Positions 19,689-30,658 are shown, numbered from the stretch's first letter. The stretch is 33,998 bases of DNA from Stentor coeruleus (GCA_001970955.1 MPUH01000804.1:1-33998), one strand, 5' to 3'. Numbers and translations: made by a program. Notes: generated by a model from the sequence alone, not told the origin.

Positions 19689-20216
19689 AAATAATTAAGT
19701 ATGTTTAGATATAAATGTGAATATAAGATTTTTGCTGTATTTTTAAAGATTTTAGGATTTTTGACTAGTTTTTTTAGTAAGAAATAATCATTTTTAAATA
19801 TAGTTATTAAAATTGGATATACAAAATATGATTTAAGTTTATTTTTCATTGGACAGTTTCAAAGTAATATAATATTTCAATCTTTAATCCCCAATCAAAT
19901 CTTAAAATATTTCCCTTCCAAGCAGTCAAGCCGTGTTCAATTCCCAGAAAACGTCATTTCATTTAAACCAAACTTTTTAATATTTTCCTAACCAACTCCG
20001 ATTCAATCAAATAATTTTCATTCCAAAAACCCTCGTCCACAATTCTAACCATCTCATTATTCCAAGCAACCCAATCCAAAAATAAAATCCCCCAATTGCA
20101 ACTTCCTCAATTAAAAATCCTTACAAAAATCATAACTACAAATCCCCCATACTATCTTTCTTCAAATCATAAAATCTTCTTATTAAATCCCAATTATCTA
20201 ACTAACCCTCTCATAA
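19689..20216. other. Convergent intergenic region, 528 bp
   Basis: It lies between the 3' ends of a plus and a minus gene. The plus strand is G/T-rich to about 19850, then C/A-rich to 20216, so each gene has a G/T-rich 3' flank on its own strand. No ORF or RNA gene was seen. Confidence 0.6.
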
Positions 20217-21230
20217 TTAACTACTAGCCCTAAAAACTTTAAAAGCTTCATTGACTGCTGAAAACACTCTTTCCGATATATACTTAATATTCGGTGGATC
20301 ATTTTGATGTTTATCCGGGTGTATAATATTCAAACTCTTAACATAAGCTCCTTTAACCTGAGCTGGGGTAATCAAATCTCCAGGACCAATTTGTTCCCAC
20401 CCACTATCCTTCCATAAAACATTATGCATAGTCGCAAGTAAAGTTCGAATATTATTCTTTTGACAGTTTCTCGATTCCCATGCATTGATTTTATCACTAA
20501 ATTCTTTATCAGCTTCTTGTTTTTCCTGTCTCATATTCGCTTCTTCCTTCCACATTTTCTTAACATCTTCAGTTTTTTTCTCAACTTGTTGATTAATCCT
20601 GTCTTCACTACGTTTTTTTAACTGTTCAGTTGTTAGACCATCAGTTGGGTCTATGTATTTTTTATGTCCTTGTTGAGATGATGTTACTTTTACTTCATTA
20701 ATAGGAGGGAATTTAAATTCATGTGTTGGGTTGAATCTCATTTCTTGATTTTGGGCATGTCTAGGTTCATGACTTGTTGGTAATTTAGTATCATGAGGCT
20801 TGTTTTCATGTAAAGGTGCTGCAGAATGAGACCTTTCTCCATGCTTTCCATGTGTTCCATCGTCCATAACAAGAAAGTCGCTTTGTTTCCTTTGTGCAGA
20901 CTGTTTAGAATGAGAATGTTTAGACTCTTTGTATATTTTTTTCTTAGGAAGCACACTGGTGGATTGGTCAAAAGGGGGAATAAATAGAGCTTTTACTAGA
21001 ATCTGGTCTTTAAAAGTAGGTGCAGGGGCGAAATCATCAAGATTGTCTAACCAAACGGCCATTGGGGGATTTTCTTCTTGTAATATTGTCTTGAATCTTA
21101 AATAAATGTTTGCTTTAACTGGAAACTGCTTGCGTATGTCCCCAACGGTGAGCTCTTGGGTAGAAGGGACAACATAAAACGCATTTGATTCTTTAGCTAA
21201 ATCAGACAGCATTAAATACTGAACTAGCAT
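20217..21230 (-). CDS. Auxilin-type J-domain co-chaperone with a DIX-like N-terminal domain
   Basis: The protein has 337 residues. The C-terminal 76 residues (262-337) form an auxilin/GAK-type J domain: RTLLATMHNVLW, GWEQIGPGDLITPAQVKGAY, HPD at 304-306 and VNEAFKVF. Auxilins recruit Hsc70 to strip clathrin from vesicles. Residues about 18-86 (ELTVGDIRKQFP, ANIYLRFKTIL, VWLDNLDDFAPAPTFKDQILVKA) resemble the DIX fold of dishevelled/axin, a head-to-tail polymerising domain; this is judged by eye and needs a profile search. The middle (about 95-235) is polar, His- and Lys-rich and probably disordered, with coiled coil at about 205-250. No clathrin-box motif is obvious. Met7 is an alternative start. 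The stop is TAA. Confidence 0.85.
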   Translation of the reverse strand: MLVQYLMLSDLAKESNAFYVVPSTQELTVGDIRKQFPVKANIYLRFKTILQEENPPMAVWLDNLDDFAPAPTFKDQILVKALFIPPFDQSTSVLPKKKIYKESKHSHSKQSAQRKQSDFLVMDDGTHGKHGERSHSAAPLHENKPHDTKLPTSHEPRHAQNQEMRFNPTHEFKFPPINEVKVTSSQQGHKKYIDPTDGLTTEQLKKRSEDRINQQVEKKTEDVKKMWKEEANMRQEKQEADKEFSDKINAWESRNCQKNNIRTLLATMHNVLWKDSGWEQIGPGDLITPAQVKGAYVKSLNIIHPDKHQNDPPNIKYISERVFSAVNEAFKVFRASS

Positions 21231-21399
21231 ATTTAATATAAGTAATTTTTTTTTGTTAGGTATAATTATAAGTTAAGATTAAGATTGATAAATGAAAAAT
21301 GTTATAGTGATTTTAAGTAGTCAAAAAATCATGAGGTTATTATGGTTTTTATATATTGATGAGTTTTTGTTAATATAGTTCGGGTTGATGGGGAAAAAA
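21231..21399. other. Upstream flank of the auxilin-like gene
   Basis: G/T-rich on the plus strand, as for other upstream flanks of minus genes here. It leads directly into the pseudogene relic at 21400. Confidence 0.5.
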
Positions 21400-21718
21400 T
21401 AGGATTTGATGATGATAAAGTGCGAATTGGTATAAAAAATATATGTTTTAGATAAACAAATTAAGACTTATTATTTGGGTTGTTGGCATTTTTGGATGTA
21501 GGAGTATGTATGAGGTTTTTAATATAGAGGATTTTAGATTTTTAGTTGATTTTTATAAAGATTTTTATTAGTTACTGTTTTGTAGCTTAGATCAAAAATT
21601 TTTATAAGTCATCTTTGGCTTGGGTGTTTTTTTTATGAATTTTTATTTTTTCGTTAGGTCTCTTATATGCTCATATTTTTCTCTCTTTTATGTGCTTTTT
21701 TCTTCATGATATTTTCCA
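21400..21718 (-). pseudogene. Decayed, internally deleted copy of the coiled-coil gene at 22634-24472
   Basis: Plus-strand bases 21400-21573 align along their length with 22771-22940: both begin TAGGATTTGATGATAA/GATAAA, share a ...AT-AAACAAA-TAA/GA... stretch, and share TTTTTAATATA(A/G)A(A/G)GATT. At 21574 the match jumps to 23466-23612 (ACTGTTTT-TAGCTT, TCATCTTTGGCTTGG, TTTTTTCTTCAT-ATAT). The relic therefore lacks about 525 bp of its parent. It has many substitutions and stops and no open frame. It lies directly 3' of the intact copy, so it is a tandem duplicate that has decayed. Confidence 0.82.
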
Positions 21719-22633
21719 TATTTTTGTATGGTAGTGATAAAAGCTTATCGTAAAATACAAGTTTAAAGCTTTGAAACTTATAACTAAAACTAAAAAATTC
21801 AAAATTAACTTCCTGATTTGCCATAGAATCTGAAAAAAATAAGATAATTGATAAACTTTGCTGAAGATTCCGATATATTTTATGAATTAATTTAAATCCT
21901 ATAATAATTGTTTTATAGTTGTTAGAAATAAAAGATAAAATTGTGTTTTATTATAAGAGTTAGAGGCTAAGGATAAATATAGTATTGATAATAAAAATTT
22001 AGAATTTCTCTAAGATATGCTAAAAATGTTATGACTATCTTCTTAAAGTAACTGATTTTACATAATCTCTTTAAATTTCAACATTTATCGACTAATATTA
22101 TTTAGTCATCCTAGTCTTCAAGCAATATGACGATTTTTTATTTATATTTATTAAATTATTTACATTAAAAATAATAATTAATTTAAGTGAAAGTAAAAAA
22201 TTATTATTCTTTATATTTTATTCTTATATCATTTTCCAACAGCCTCCACATCTATTAATAAGATTTACCTAAAGAAGATTGCAATTCTTCATATAAAATA
22301 TAGTCCTAAATATCTAAAAGATTACTCCTAATGCATAGACTTGAGAATTCTCTTATCTTCTTGACAAAAAAAATAAAAAACAGAAAATATGAAATCCTCT
22401 ATTTATTTACCAATATTTTAGGTATAAGAAAGCTGGAAGGGCAAAATATTATTCCTAGTATATTATAAAAAAATATTTTTATCAAAGATAACAACGAGAT
22501 ATTCAATAAAAGATATGGATTTTACGTTATAAAATGTCCTCGAATATATTAAAATCCTTGTAACATATTTTATTAATTCATTAGAACTACCATATTAATA
22601 AAGTAATTTCTTTATATTAATTATAATAATAGT
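21719..22633. other. AT-rich intergenic region, about 915 bp
   Basis: No open frame of note. Parts (about 22440-22530) faintly resemble sequence at about 24960-25050 (TTTATC-AAGAT-ACAA...ATAT), as if whole gene-plus-flank units had been duplicated. The similarity is too weak to rely on. Confidence 0.45.
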
Positions 22634-24472
22634 CTAAGACTCACTAAGTGAAAAGGTCAATATACCTTTTAAACAGTCAAAAATCTCTTTAGGCAATGAT
22701 GAAACTTCACATATTGGTGAGCATTTCATTGATATGCTTGGGGCTGAAATCTTTAACAAATCAAAAATACTAGGATTTGATGATAATAAATTATGGCTTG
22801 GATATAAAACACATGCTTTACATAAACAAACTAAAATTTCTCCTTTTGATTCTTGACAATTTGAACATGTGATTAAACATGAGTTTTTTAATATAAAAGA
22901 TTCTAGATTATAAGTTGCTTTTAATAATGATTTGTATAGTATATCTTTAAATTTATCTTTTTGGCTTATTGAATCTGCTAGATTTTTTTGTTCGATATGA
23001 TTAATTAGTATAGTTTTTTCATCTAACTGCTTTTTATAATATTGAAGATCTTGAGATAATTTAGATATTTGTTGAGATGATTGGAATAATTGGTTTTCTA
23101 AAGTGAATATTTGATTTTGTAAACTTAAATCAGAAACTTTTGATAGAGGATTATAAGTTAGGGAAAGGTTTTTACGGATTTTAGATTTTTCGTTTGTCCA
23201 GTTTGAAGATGGGGGGTTGACTGATGAGGATTGGAATTTGGAAATTTGACTTTTTAATGATATTTCAGTTTCTTCAGCTTTTTCTTTGTATTTTGAAAAT
23301 GAGATTTGGATATCTTTTAGGTTTCCGTTTACAAAATTTAGACAGTTGGTTGTTTCTTTTAATTTGGATTCTAGAGTGAGACATTTTTCTTGGAGGTCTT
23401 TAAAAGTTTTTAACTTTTCTCGGGTTTTTTGGAATTTACTTTTTTCCTTTTGAAACTCATCATTTACTGTTTTTATAGCTTGGGTCAAAGATTTTGATAA
23501 TTCATCTTTGGCTTGGTTATTTTCTTGTAAGATTTTTATTTGGTCTTGCAGATCTCTTATAAACTCATCCTTTTCTCTTTTTTCTATATGTTTTTTCTTC
23601 ATAATATCTTCTAATTGAACTATTTCAAGTTTTTTTTGGGTTAGTTTTCCTTGAAGGTCAAGCAATTCGTTTTTTTGATAAGCATTATTGCTTTGGTGCA
23701 ATTTTATCTGTTCATCATTCTTCTTATTAATATTTTCCAGTTTACTTCTCAATCCTTCATTTTCTCCCAATAGTCTTTTAAAATCATTTTTGAATTTTTC
23801 CAAGCATTTCTTCAAGTTATTTGTATCATTTTGATATACCCCTTCTAGTATTGAATATTTGCTTTCCATAACCTGTATTTTATATTTTAAATCTTCAATA
23901 TTTTCTATCTTAACAGTATTAGAAGGAAATTCTGAATTATTTTTTCTTATGTTATCAATAGGACTATCTTCACTACATGGCCAAAGTGTGATAAGACTAT
24001 TTTCTCTTCTTTCGCTTTGTGGAGATTTTGTTTCACTTTCTGTGCTTAAAATGTCTTCACTTAATTTTCTTGCACTTAAAGGTTGGATATTTATATGTAA
24101 ACTATCAATATAAGATGGATCTAGGAATTTTTGATGAGACAATCCTGAGATTTTAAAGTCATCTTGTGTATTAATACTGATCGCTAGGGTTTTTTGCTTT
24201 AGTTTCATATCTTCTTCTTTTGGCAATGGGGTTAATATAGCTGAAGGACGTGGTGTGGCTCTAGAACGTGGGAGTATTTTAACTTCATCGACAAACTTAA
24301 AGCATTTGCTTGTTATAGTTGGGGTACTTGCATCTTTGATTAAGGGCAAGCAGCCAACTTGAGTCAAGCTCCCAGAAATGGATTTTTTAATTTGAGGCGA
24401 TTTTCTGCCTCCTTTTGTTTTAAGTGTGGGAGATTTTGGCTCTGGGGCATTGCTGTTGACTCGATTTAACAT
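22634..24472 (-). CDS. Coiled-coil array member 1, C-terminal cysteine cluster
   Basis: The protein has 612 residues. Residues 1-200 are polar with Ser-Pro/Thr-Pro sites (PKSPTLK, RKSPQIK, LTPLPKE, TKSPQSE), typical of disordered tails phosphorylated by proline-directed kinases. Residues about 200-530 are coiled coil and include YQNDTNNLKK, the family's marker (YYNDTNxLKK in members 2 and 3). The C-terminus has CSNCQESKGEILVCLCKAC, a cysteine cluster that differs from members 3 and 4 and continues into a unique tail ending LTFSLSES. It is the most diverged of the four. A decayed copy lies just downstream at 21400. The stop is TAG. No known family is recognised; a scaffold or cytoskeletal role is a guess. 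Confidence 0.82.
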   Translation of the reverse strand: MLNRVNSNAPEPKSPTLKTKGGRKSPQIKKSISGSLTQVGCLPLIKDASTPTITSKCFKFVDEVKILPRSRATPRPSAILTPLPKEEDMKLKQKTLAISINTQDDFKISGLSHQKFLDPSYIDSLHINIQPLSARKLSEDILSTESETKSPQSERRENSLITLWPCSEDSPIDNIRKNNSEFPSNTVKIENIEDLKYKIQVMESKYSILEGVYQNDTNNLKKCLEKFKNDFKRLLGENEGLRSKLENINKKNDEQIKLHQSNNAYQKNELLDLQGKLTQKKLEIVQLEDIMKKKHIEKREKDEFIRDLQDQIKILQENNQAKDELSKSLTQAIKTVNDEFQKEKSKFQKTREKLKTFKDLQEKCLTLESKLKETTNCLNFVNGNLKDIQISFSKYKEKAEETEISLKSQISKFQSSSVNPPSSNWTNEKSKIRKNLSLTYNPLSKVSDLSLQNQIFTLENQLFQSSQQISKLSQDLQYYKKQLDEKTILINHIEQKNLADSISQKDKFKDILYKSLLKATYNLESFILKNSCLITCSNCQESKGEILVCLCKACVLYPSHNLLSSNPSIFDLLKISAPSISMKCSPICEVSSLPKEIFDCLKGILTFSLSES

Positions 24473-25235
24473 ATTTATAAGCCTTAATTTGTGGTTTCCA
24501 GTGAATTTTTCGTTATCAAAATTATTTAATTATAATCCTGACATGATGAATAGTTAATATATTTATATCCAACTATTTCCATTTGTATTATTTCCACAAG
24601 GGTGAAGATTTTTACAATAATATTGAGGCTCTGTTGTTAAATTCTTCATTTTCGGTAGTTTTTTAACCGATCTATACTTTTCAGAAGATGTATGAGCCCA
24701 CACAGCATTATATATTTAATATTATAAATTGCCTATTTTAATTGTTTTGTGGTTTTTTTAAGGGTTAATCACTATATTATATGATGATAATGATTTGAAA
24801 AGTCAACTTTTATATATTTGTTATCAAAAGATTTCTAGGATTATCTAAAATTCTCATATATTACAAGTATTTTTTCATACATAATTACTTATCATAAGAG
24901 TTGAAGTTTCAAAAAAAGCACTTTTTATCTCTGATATAATTGAAAAAAGCTTTTTTCCTTAAGGAAAATTGTAATAGAATTAGAATAGTAAATCTTTATC
25001 TAAGATTACAATAGAATATCCTATAATCAAAATGGGAAATATGAACAAAATCTTTTAAAAATTATAAAACAAGAGATAATTCTACAATTATAATAGCGAC
25101 AACTCTGAAGATCACTTTTTAAATCACTATTGATAAACTATATGTCTTATTTTTAATAATCTTTATCTAATCTCAACTTCTATACAATATAAAACCCATT
25201 TAAACTATCATATTTTAAACTTAAATAATCCTACT
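24473..25235. other. Intergenic region, about 760 bp, with one possible exon relic
   Basis: AT-rich. The only coding-like stretch is the minus-strand reading at 24563-24715. The rest shows nothing recognisable. Confidence 0.5.
24563..24715 (-). other. Possible exon or gene relic (50 codons)
   Basis: Minus-strand reading IYNAVWAHTSSEKYRSVKKL continues as PKMKNLTTEPQYYCKNLHPC and ends GNNTNGNSWI before TAA at 24563-24565. The composition (Trp, His, Cys, Pro and charged residues) looks more like protein than the surrounding AT-rich DNA does. The frame opens only after a stop at 24716-24718 and has no good start. It could be the last exon of a broken gene or chance. Confidence 0.3.
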
Positions 25236-27166
25236 CTAGCATTCTAGTTTTTTAGTATCATCAAATTTCAAGTATATCAACTTGAATTCCTTCAAAAGTT
25301 CCTTGACAACTTTAATCTCAGTTATCCTAGCAGGCACCCCACATTCACCACAATTATCAATAACCCCCACACTCCTTTTACACTCTAAACTATCACAAGG
25401 CCAAAGTACAAGCCTAACTTTCTTTATTTTGCATTCTAATCCTCTAAAAAAACCCCTTTTCCTATAAAAATCCCATTAGAATATTTATTCATTTTCTTAT
25501 ACTTCTTTAAAAAAATTTCAATTTCTTTTAACACATTTTTCTTTATCTCATCTTCTAAATCGAATTTATTATTTAGTATTTGTTTTTCCATATGCGTAAT
25601 AATAAGATTTTTTTCTTCTATAAGTTTTCTATTATGCACTTGATCTTTAGATGATTTTTCTAGTTCTTGTTGATAGAAAATTAGTTGTTGTTCTTGTAAT
25701 GCAGTTTTATTCATAAGGTTTTTTATTGTGTTTTGGGGTATAAGATCGTGGGTATTTGAAACTATTGTCGAGTTTCTTCGTATTTTTATGAGGTCTTGAG
25801 GTGTGAGAAGTGGGAATGAATGATTTTGAGGGGAGGTACTGGTTTTGAGATTTTCTATTGTGGTTTTAAAGGTTTTTTCGTTTTCTGATACACGTTCTTG
25901 GTATTTTAAGAAAGATTCTTGTAGGGTTTTGTAGTTTATAGTAATAAAGTCCAGTTGGGCTTTGAGACTTTTTTTGCTTTCTTCTAGAGATAAGATGCAG
26001 GATTTCGCCCCTGAGAGGTCTTTGGTTAGAGATTCTAGGGTACTGGATTTTTTCTTCTCAGCTTTGAGGTCTTTTTGACAGTTTTCCAAAGCGGATTTCA
26101 GAGAAGTCATCTCGGTAATGTACATACAGTTTACATCGTTCATTCTTTTGATATTATCCTGAAGCTCACAAATCATGGCTTCATGTTCTTTTTTAATCTT
26201 ATTATTCCTATTAACACATTCAATAGTCTGAGTAAGTTCATATTTCTTATCACACAAATCTTCTAACGTATCATTCAATCTTCCCTCTATACCCGCGATC
26301 TCCTTTTTATACATCTTATCCTTTTCTTCCATCACTTTCATACAATTCTCATATTTCGCATTAATAATCTCAATCTTCTCTAAAGCTTTTTCCCTCCCTT
26401 CTTTCAATACCTCATTCTTCATTTTAAGCCCTTCGATTATTTTCTTTAAATCATTAGTATCATTATAATACACATCTTCAAGTTTCATATACTTTTCTTT
26501 CCATCCTTCAATATCATTTTTTATACTATCTTTATCATCTATTATAACAGGAATAATTTGTTCATCACTAGTCTCTTTAACATAGTCAAGATTCTTATAA
26601 AATCCTAATTCGGTTTTATGTTCTTTAATAAAATCATATTTTTCATCAAAAATAATACTCTTAGCTTCGGTATTATTTGGGAAAGTATCATATTTTTCGT
26701 TTTTTCCTGTAAGTTTATTGAGTTTTTCTTGAAGGTCTAAAATAGGGAAATGGATTTTGATTAAGTCTTTTTCTTGAGGGTTTAGGTTAAGCGAGTCAAG
26801 GTTTTCAAGGATATTTTCAAGTTTATGATATAAAAACACCCCTTTTTTTATCTTTGCTTGCTGGCTTAGCATGTTTTTATCACTTTTTAATGTTTTTGGC
26901 CAGTCTAGTATAGGGCTACGTGGGGTGAAGTACCCATCTGAATTTGGGCTTATTGGGCCAAGGCCATGAAGTCTAAGCTTTTTGTTAGGATCTAAAGAGA
27001 TTTTTATATCATCAAGTATTTCTGAATGCTTGGTAGCATTTGAATTGATGTTAGACTCTCGTAAATGAGGAAGAACTAAAGGATTTTGCTTTTTACTTTG
27101 CCCCATATCTTTCCGAAGCTTTTTCAACTTAGTATTCGAGTACACTGATGGGTTGTTTGGGTCCAT
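25236..27166 (-). CDS. Coiled-coil array member 2, one-base frameshift before the C6 finger
   Basis: The uninterrupted frame gives 576 residues and stops at TAG 25436-25438. It matches member 3 along its length: the N-terminus MDPNNPSVYS, SP/TP sites (ISPNSDGYFTPRSP), VYYNDTNDLKK and a long coiled coil. Past the stop, another frame continues the homology to TAG at 25236-25238: CKIKKVRLVLWPC, CDSLEC, VIDNCGEC and VKELLKEFK. One extra base in the seven-A run at 25446-25452 (T on the coding strand), or nearby, would restore the frame. The finger keeps C-x11-C-x4-C-x9-C-x2-C but the first Cys of the family's C-x2-C pair is absent in the shifted frame. It is either a young pseudogene, a product shortened at its finger, or a sequencing error. 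No 15-nt intron explains the shift. Confidence 0.75.
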
Positions 27167-27988
27167 TACTTACTTATTATATTCCAGCCATTGTCTAAAC
27201 TTTGAATTTGAAGTAGGATTTATAAAGGATTTAGGCTAAATTTTTATGTATGTTTTGATATTAGAGAATATTTCCTTAGATTTTATGGATAATTTAGTTA
27301 TAATTTGATGCATGTTTAGAAGATTTGAGAATGATATTTTCATAATTATATGAGGCAGATAGAAGAATTTTATAGTAAAATCTTAGATTGTGAGAATAAT
27401 TTTGGTAAGAGGTTTTATTAAGGTAAGTTAGGAATATTTTGGATGTTTTATATGAGTTTATGTCTATATTAAGATTTATATGTCAAATATTTAGTTTTTT
27501 TTTTAAATATCTATAAAGTTGGCTAATAATCTGAGAGAACATTAAGTAAAAGGAAAATTGTAAATTCTAGGATAAGATATAGAAAAAATATTTTTTCAAC
27601 AGAAAATGTCGAAATGCATATATTATTAAGGCGGCTAGGAAAATTTTGAGCTTACCATTCTTATAGTAAATCAATATAACATATTTTAAGGTTTTCAATC
27701 AGTTATGCAGATTAAATTTTAAGTTAAAAGTAAAACATTTACCTTTTATTTAACTAACAAAATATAATCTATCTTTAAATATAATTCTAAATTGCCCAGA
27801 ACCTATAATGCAAAAAAAACCAAAAAATATAAACCAAAGTGATTATAAATTATCATAAAACAAATAAAACTATATATTATAATCAAATTTTAACACAAAC
27901 TAATCATAATTCAAATAAACATTTTCATATTAAATCCAAAACAATTATTCATAAGCCTAACACAACATAAATCTAAATCATTATCTTA
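27167..27988. other. Intergenic region, 822 bp
   Basis: The plus strand is G/T-rich to about 27660 (upstream of member 2), then A/C-rich (3' flank of member 3). Nothing coding was seen. Confidence 0.55.
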
Positions 27989-29893
27989 TTAACTTTTAGT
28001 TTCTTCAAATACCAAGAAATTATTCTTGAATTCACCCAAAAGTTCTTTCAAAACTTCAATCTCATTAATCCTAACCGGAGTCCTACATTCAAGACAATTG
28101 TCTATTAAACTAACACCTCTTTTACAATCAACATTATCACAAGGCCAAGCAACTAATTTTACCTTCTTTATTTTGCACATATTGCATTCATAAGTTCCAG
28201 TAACAATTTGTCTATTTTTCCTATAGTTTTCAAAAAACATGTCAATTTCCTTAAAAATATTTTTCCTAAAAGTCTCTTGTTTTTCAATCACATTATTCAA
28301 AATCTGTTTTTCCATACGTCCAATAATAACATTTTTTTCTTCAATAACTTTACGATTATATGCTTGATCTCTTAAAGATTTATCGATTTCTTGTTGGTTT
28401 AAAATTGCTTGTTGTTCAAGTGAAGCAACTTTTATCATGAGTTTTTTTATAGTATCTTGGGATAATTGATCATGATTATTTGAAGTTATTGTTGAAAATC
28501 TACGTAATTTAGGAAGATCTTGAGGGATTATTATTGGGAGTGGGTTTGGTGATGAAGGATATTCGGTTTTGAGTTTTTCTATTGTAGCTTTAAGGGTTTT
28601 TTCATTTTCTAATACACGTTCTTGGTATCTATTAAAGGATTCTTGAAGGTTTTTATAGTTGGTGTTGATAAATTCTAGTTGGGATTTCAAACTTTTTTTT
28701 GTTTCTTCTAATGAGAGGATTAAAGATTTCGCTGCTGAAAGGTCTTTTATTAGTGTATCTGTAGAAGCAGATTTTTTCCTTTCTGCTTTGAGTTCTTTTT
28801 GACAGGATTCTAAAGAGGATTTTAATGAATTCAGCTCGTTAATATACATTGTATTAACATCGCTTAAAGCTTTAGATTTTTCATGAAGCTCACTGATAAT
28901 CACATCTTGTTCTCTTTTAATTTTATTATTCCTATTAGCACATTCAACAGTTTGGATAAGTTCATAATTTTTACTATTCGCCGTTTCTAATGCATTACTC
29001 AATCTAGTTTCAAAAACCGCAATTTCTTTCTTATAACATTTATCTTTTTCTTCTATTATTCTTCCACAGTTTTCATGTTTGGAACTAATATTTTCTAGTT
29101 TTTCTAAAGCTTTATCTCTTTCTTCACATATCATCCTATTTTTAAGTTTTAGCCTCTCTATAGTTTTTTTTAAAGCATTTGTATCATTATAATATACTTC
29201 CTCAAGCTTTATATGTTTTTCCTTCCAAGTCTCAGCATCATTTTTTATGATTTCCTTAGCCTGATTTTCATCTAAAAATATATCAGATAATCCTTCATTA
29301 GTTGTAATTTTAATATATTCTATATCTTTATCACAATGCCAATTATTTATATTTTCTTTTACCTGGTCTAAAGATTTTTCTTCATCATTTTCAATAGAAT
29401 GTGGTTCACTATTTATAATCGCAATTTCAGATGATAAATTAGAACCTGATATTTTTTGTAGCTTAGCTTCAAGGTTAAAACTTGATGAATTAGTATGAAT
29501 TAAATCTTTTTCATGAGAATTTTGGCTTATCGGCTCAAGATTGTCATGCTTGTTATAGTTAGAAGGGCTTTTTTTTATTTTTGGCTTCTTTATAAGAATG
29601 ATTTTATTACTTTTATGAGTTTTTGGCGAGTCTAATAAAGGGGTTAATGGGGCAAAATGATCTTCTGAGCTTGGGCTTATAGGACTTAACCCATTTGCTC
29701 TTACTTTTCTATTTGGATCTGATGAAAATTTTATTTCTTCACCCAAATCTAAATGTCTAGACGAGTGGATGTTGAAATTAGGATCTTTTATTTGAGGTAA
29801 TATTAAAGGACTTGGCTTTTTACCTTTATAAAGATTTTTCGGGAATTTTTTTGCCTTTGATTTCGAATATACTGACTGATTATTTGAGTCCAT
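27989..29893 (-). CDS. Coiled-coil array member 3 with C-terminal C6 finger
   Basis: The protein has 634 residues and is closest to member 2 (MDSNNQSVYS against MDPNNPSVYS; VYYNDTNALKK; AYNRKVIEEKN). The N-terminal 200 residues are disordered with proline-directed sites (ISPSSEDHF, LTPLLDSPKT). Coiled coil spans about residues 205-560. The C-terminus has six cysteines at 570, 573, 585, 590, 600 and 603 (C-x2-C-x11-C-x4-C-x9-C-x2-C), then the helix VLKELLGEFKNNFL. The outer pairs match RING spacing, but the ligands normally given by C-x-H-x3-C-x2-C in the middle are reduced to C-x4-C. It could bind one or two zinc ions; E3 activity should not be assumed. The stop is TAA. Confidence 0.85.
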   Translation of the reverse strand: MDSNNQSVYSKSKAKKFPKNLYKGKKPSPLILPQIKDPNFNIHSSRHLDLGEEIKFSSDPNRKVRANGLSPISPSSEDHFAPLTPLLDSPKTHKSNKIILIKKPKIKKSPSNYNKHDNLEPISQNSHEKDLIHTNSSSFNLEAKLQKISGSNLSSEIAIINSEPHSIENDEEKSLDQVKENINNWHCDKDIEYIKITTNEGLSDIFLDENQAKEIIKNDAETWKEKHIKLEEVYYNDTNALKKTIERLKLKNRMICEERDKALEKLENISSKHENCGRIIEEKDKCYKKEIAVFETRLSNALETANSKNYELIQTVECANRNNKIKREQDVIISELHEKSKALSDVNTMYINELNSLKSSLESCQKELKAERKKSASTDTLIKDLSAAKSLILSLEETKKSLKSQLEFINTNYKNLQESFNRYQERVLENEKTLKATIEKLKTEYPSSPNPLPIIIPQDLPKLRRFSTITSNNHDQLSQDTIKKLMIKVASLEQQAILNQQEIDKSLRDQAYNRKVIEEKNVIIGRMEKQILNNVIEKQETFRKNIFKEIDMFFENYRKNRQIVTGTYECNMCKIKKVKLVAWPCDNVDCKRGVSLIDNCLECRTPVRINEIEVLKELLGEFKNNFLVFEETKS

Positions 29894-30658
29894 TATTTGA
29901 TAATTATACTTTATCCATTATCTAAGCTTTAAATTTGTGTTTTTTTTTGTATTTATTTGATAAGAAGGCTGTGAGGATTTTCTATGTTTGTTAAGAGTTG
30001 TAGAGGATGATTGTATTAGAGATTTATAGGATTTTAGATTAATTTATGATAGTTTTAGATGGTTTGATTATTGTGGAAATAAAGATTAGAGGCTTTTGAG
30101 ATAAATTTATATTGATTATTAAAAGGACCTTTGGTTTTTTGGGATATTTGTATATATGATTAATTTAAATAGAAACTTTTGATGGGTTTATTGTTGATTT
30201 GGAATTTTGGCAGAAGTTATAGATTTTTGTTTAGGGAATATGAAAATAAAAATTTAGTTTATTATAGAATTAGGTAGTTTATATAGGAGTTGTATTTTTT
30301 TTTTTTTGAAAAATTGTCTTTTATATAAATTGACTATGATTTCATGTGAAATAAAGTTAATTTTGGTATCTGAAATGATTTTTTTTAACAAAAAGTTTGG
30401 CTATTTCCTACAAATTTCTTATGCTTTTAGATATAATGATTTGTTATTAGTAGATATTTTATATAAATACTACGATTTTAATATTTTCAATTGGTATGTA
30501 TGGATATAATGTAAAAAATATGATGATTTTTAGAATTTGACTATAAATTCATGATATTATATAAAGTATATCTTTAAATATTTTATTACATTCTAAGTAG
30601 TTTATTATTTTTTTTGGTCTTTAAAAAGTGAAATATTACTAAATCAACTCTATACTTT
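29894..30658. other. Intergenic region, 765 bp
   Basis: Strongly G/T-rich on plus to about 30300, consistent with the upstream flank of member 3, then AT-rich. A plus-strand ORF at 30306-30509 is low-complexity and not believed. Confidence 0.55.

Noticed and set aside
25430..25470. An intron as the cause of the frame change in array member 2
   Set aside because: No 15- or 16-nt GT...AG segment on the coding strand restores the frame; an indel in a homopolymer fits better.
30306..30509. Plus-strand 67-codon ORF
   Set aside because: Low-complexity Tyr/Phe/Ile/Leu sequence in AT-rich DNA with no domain.
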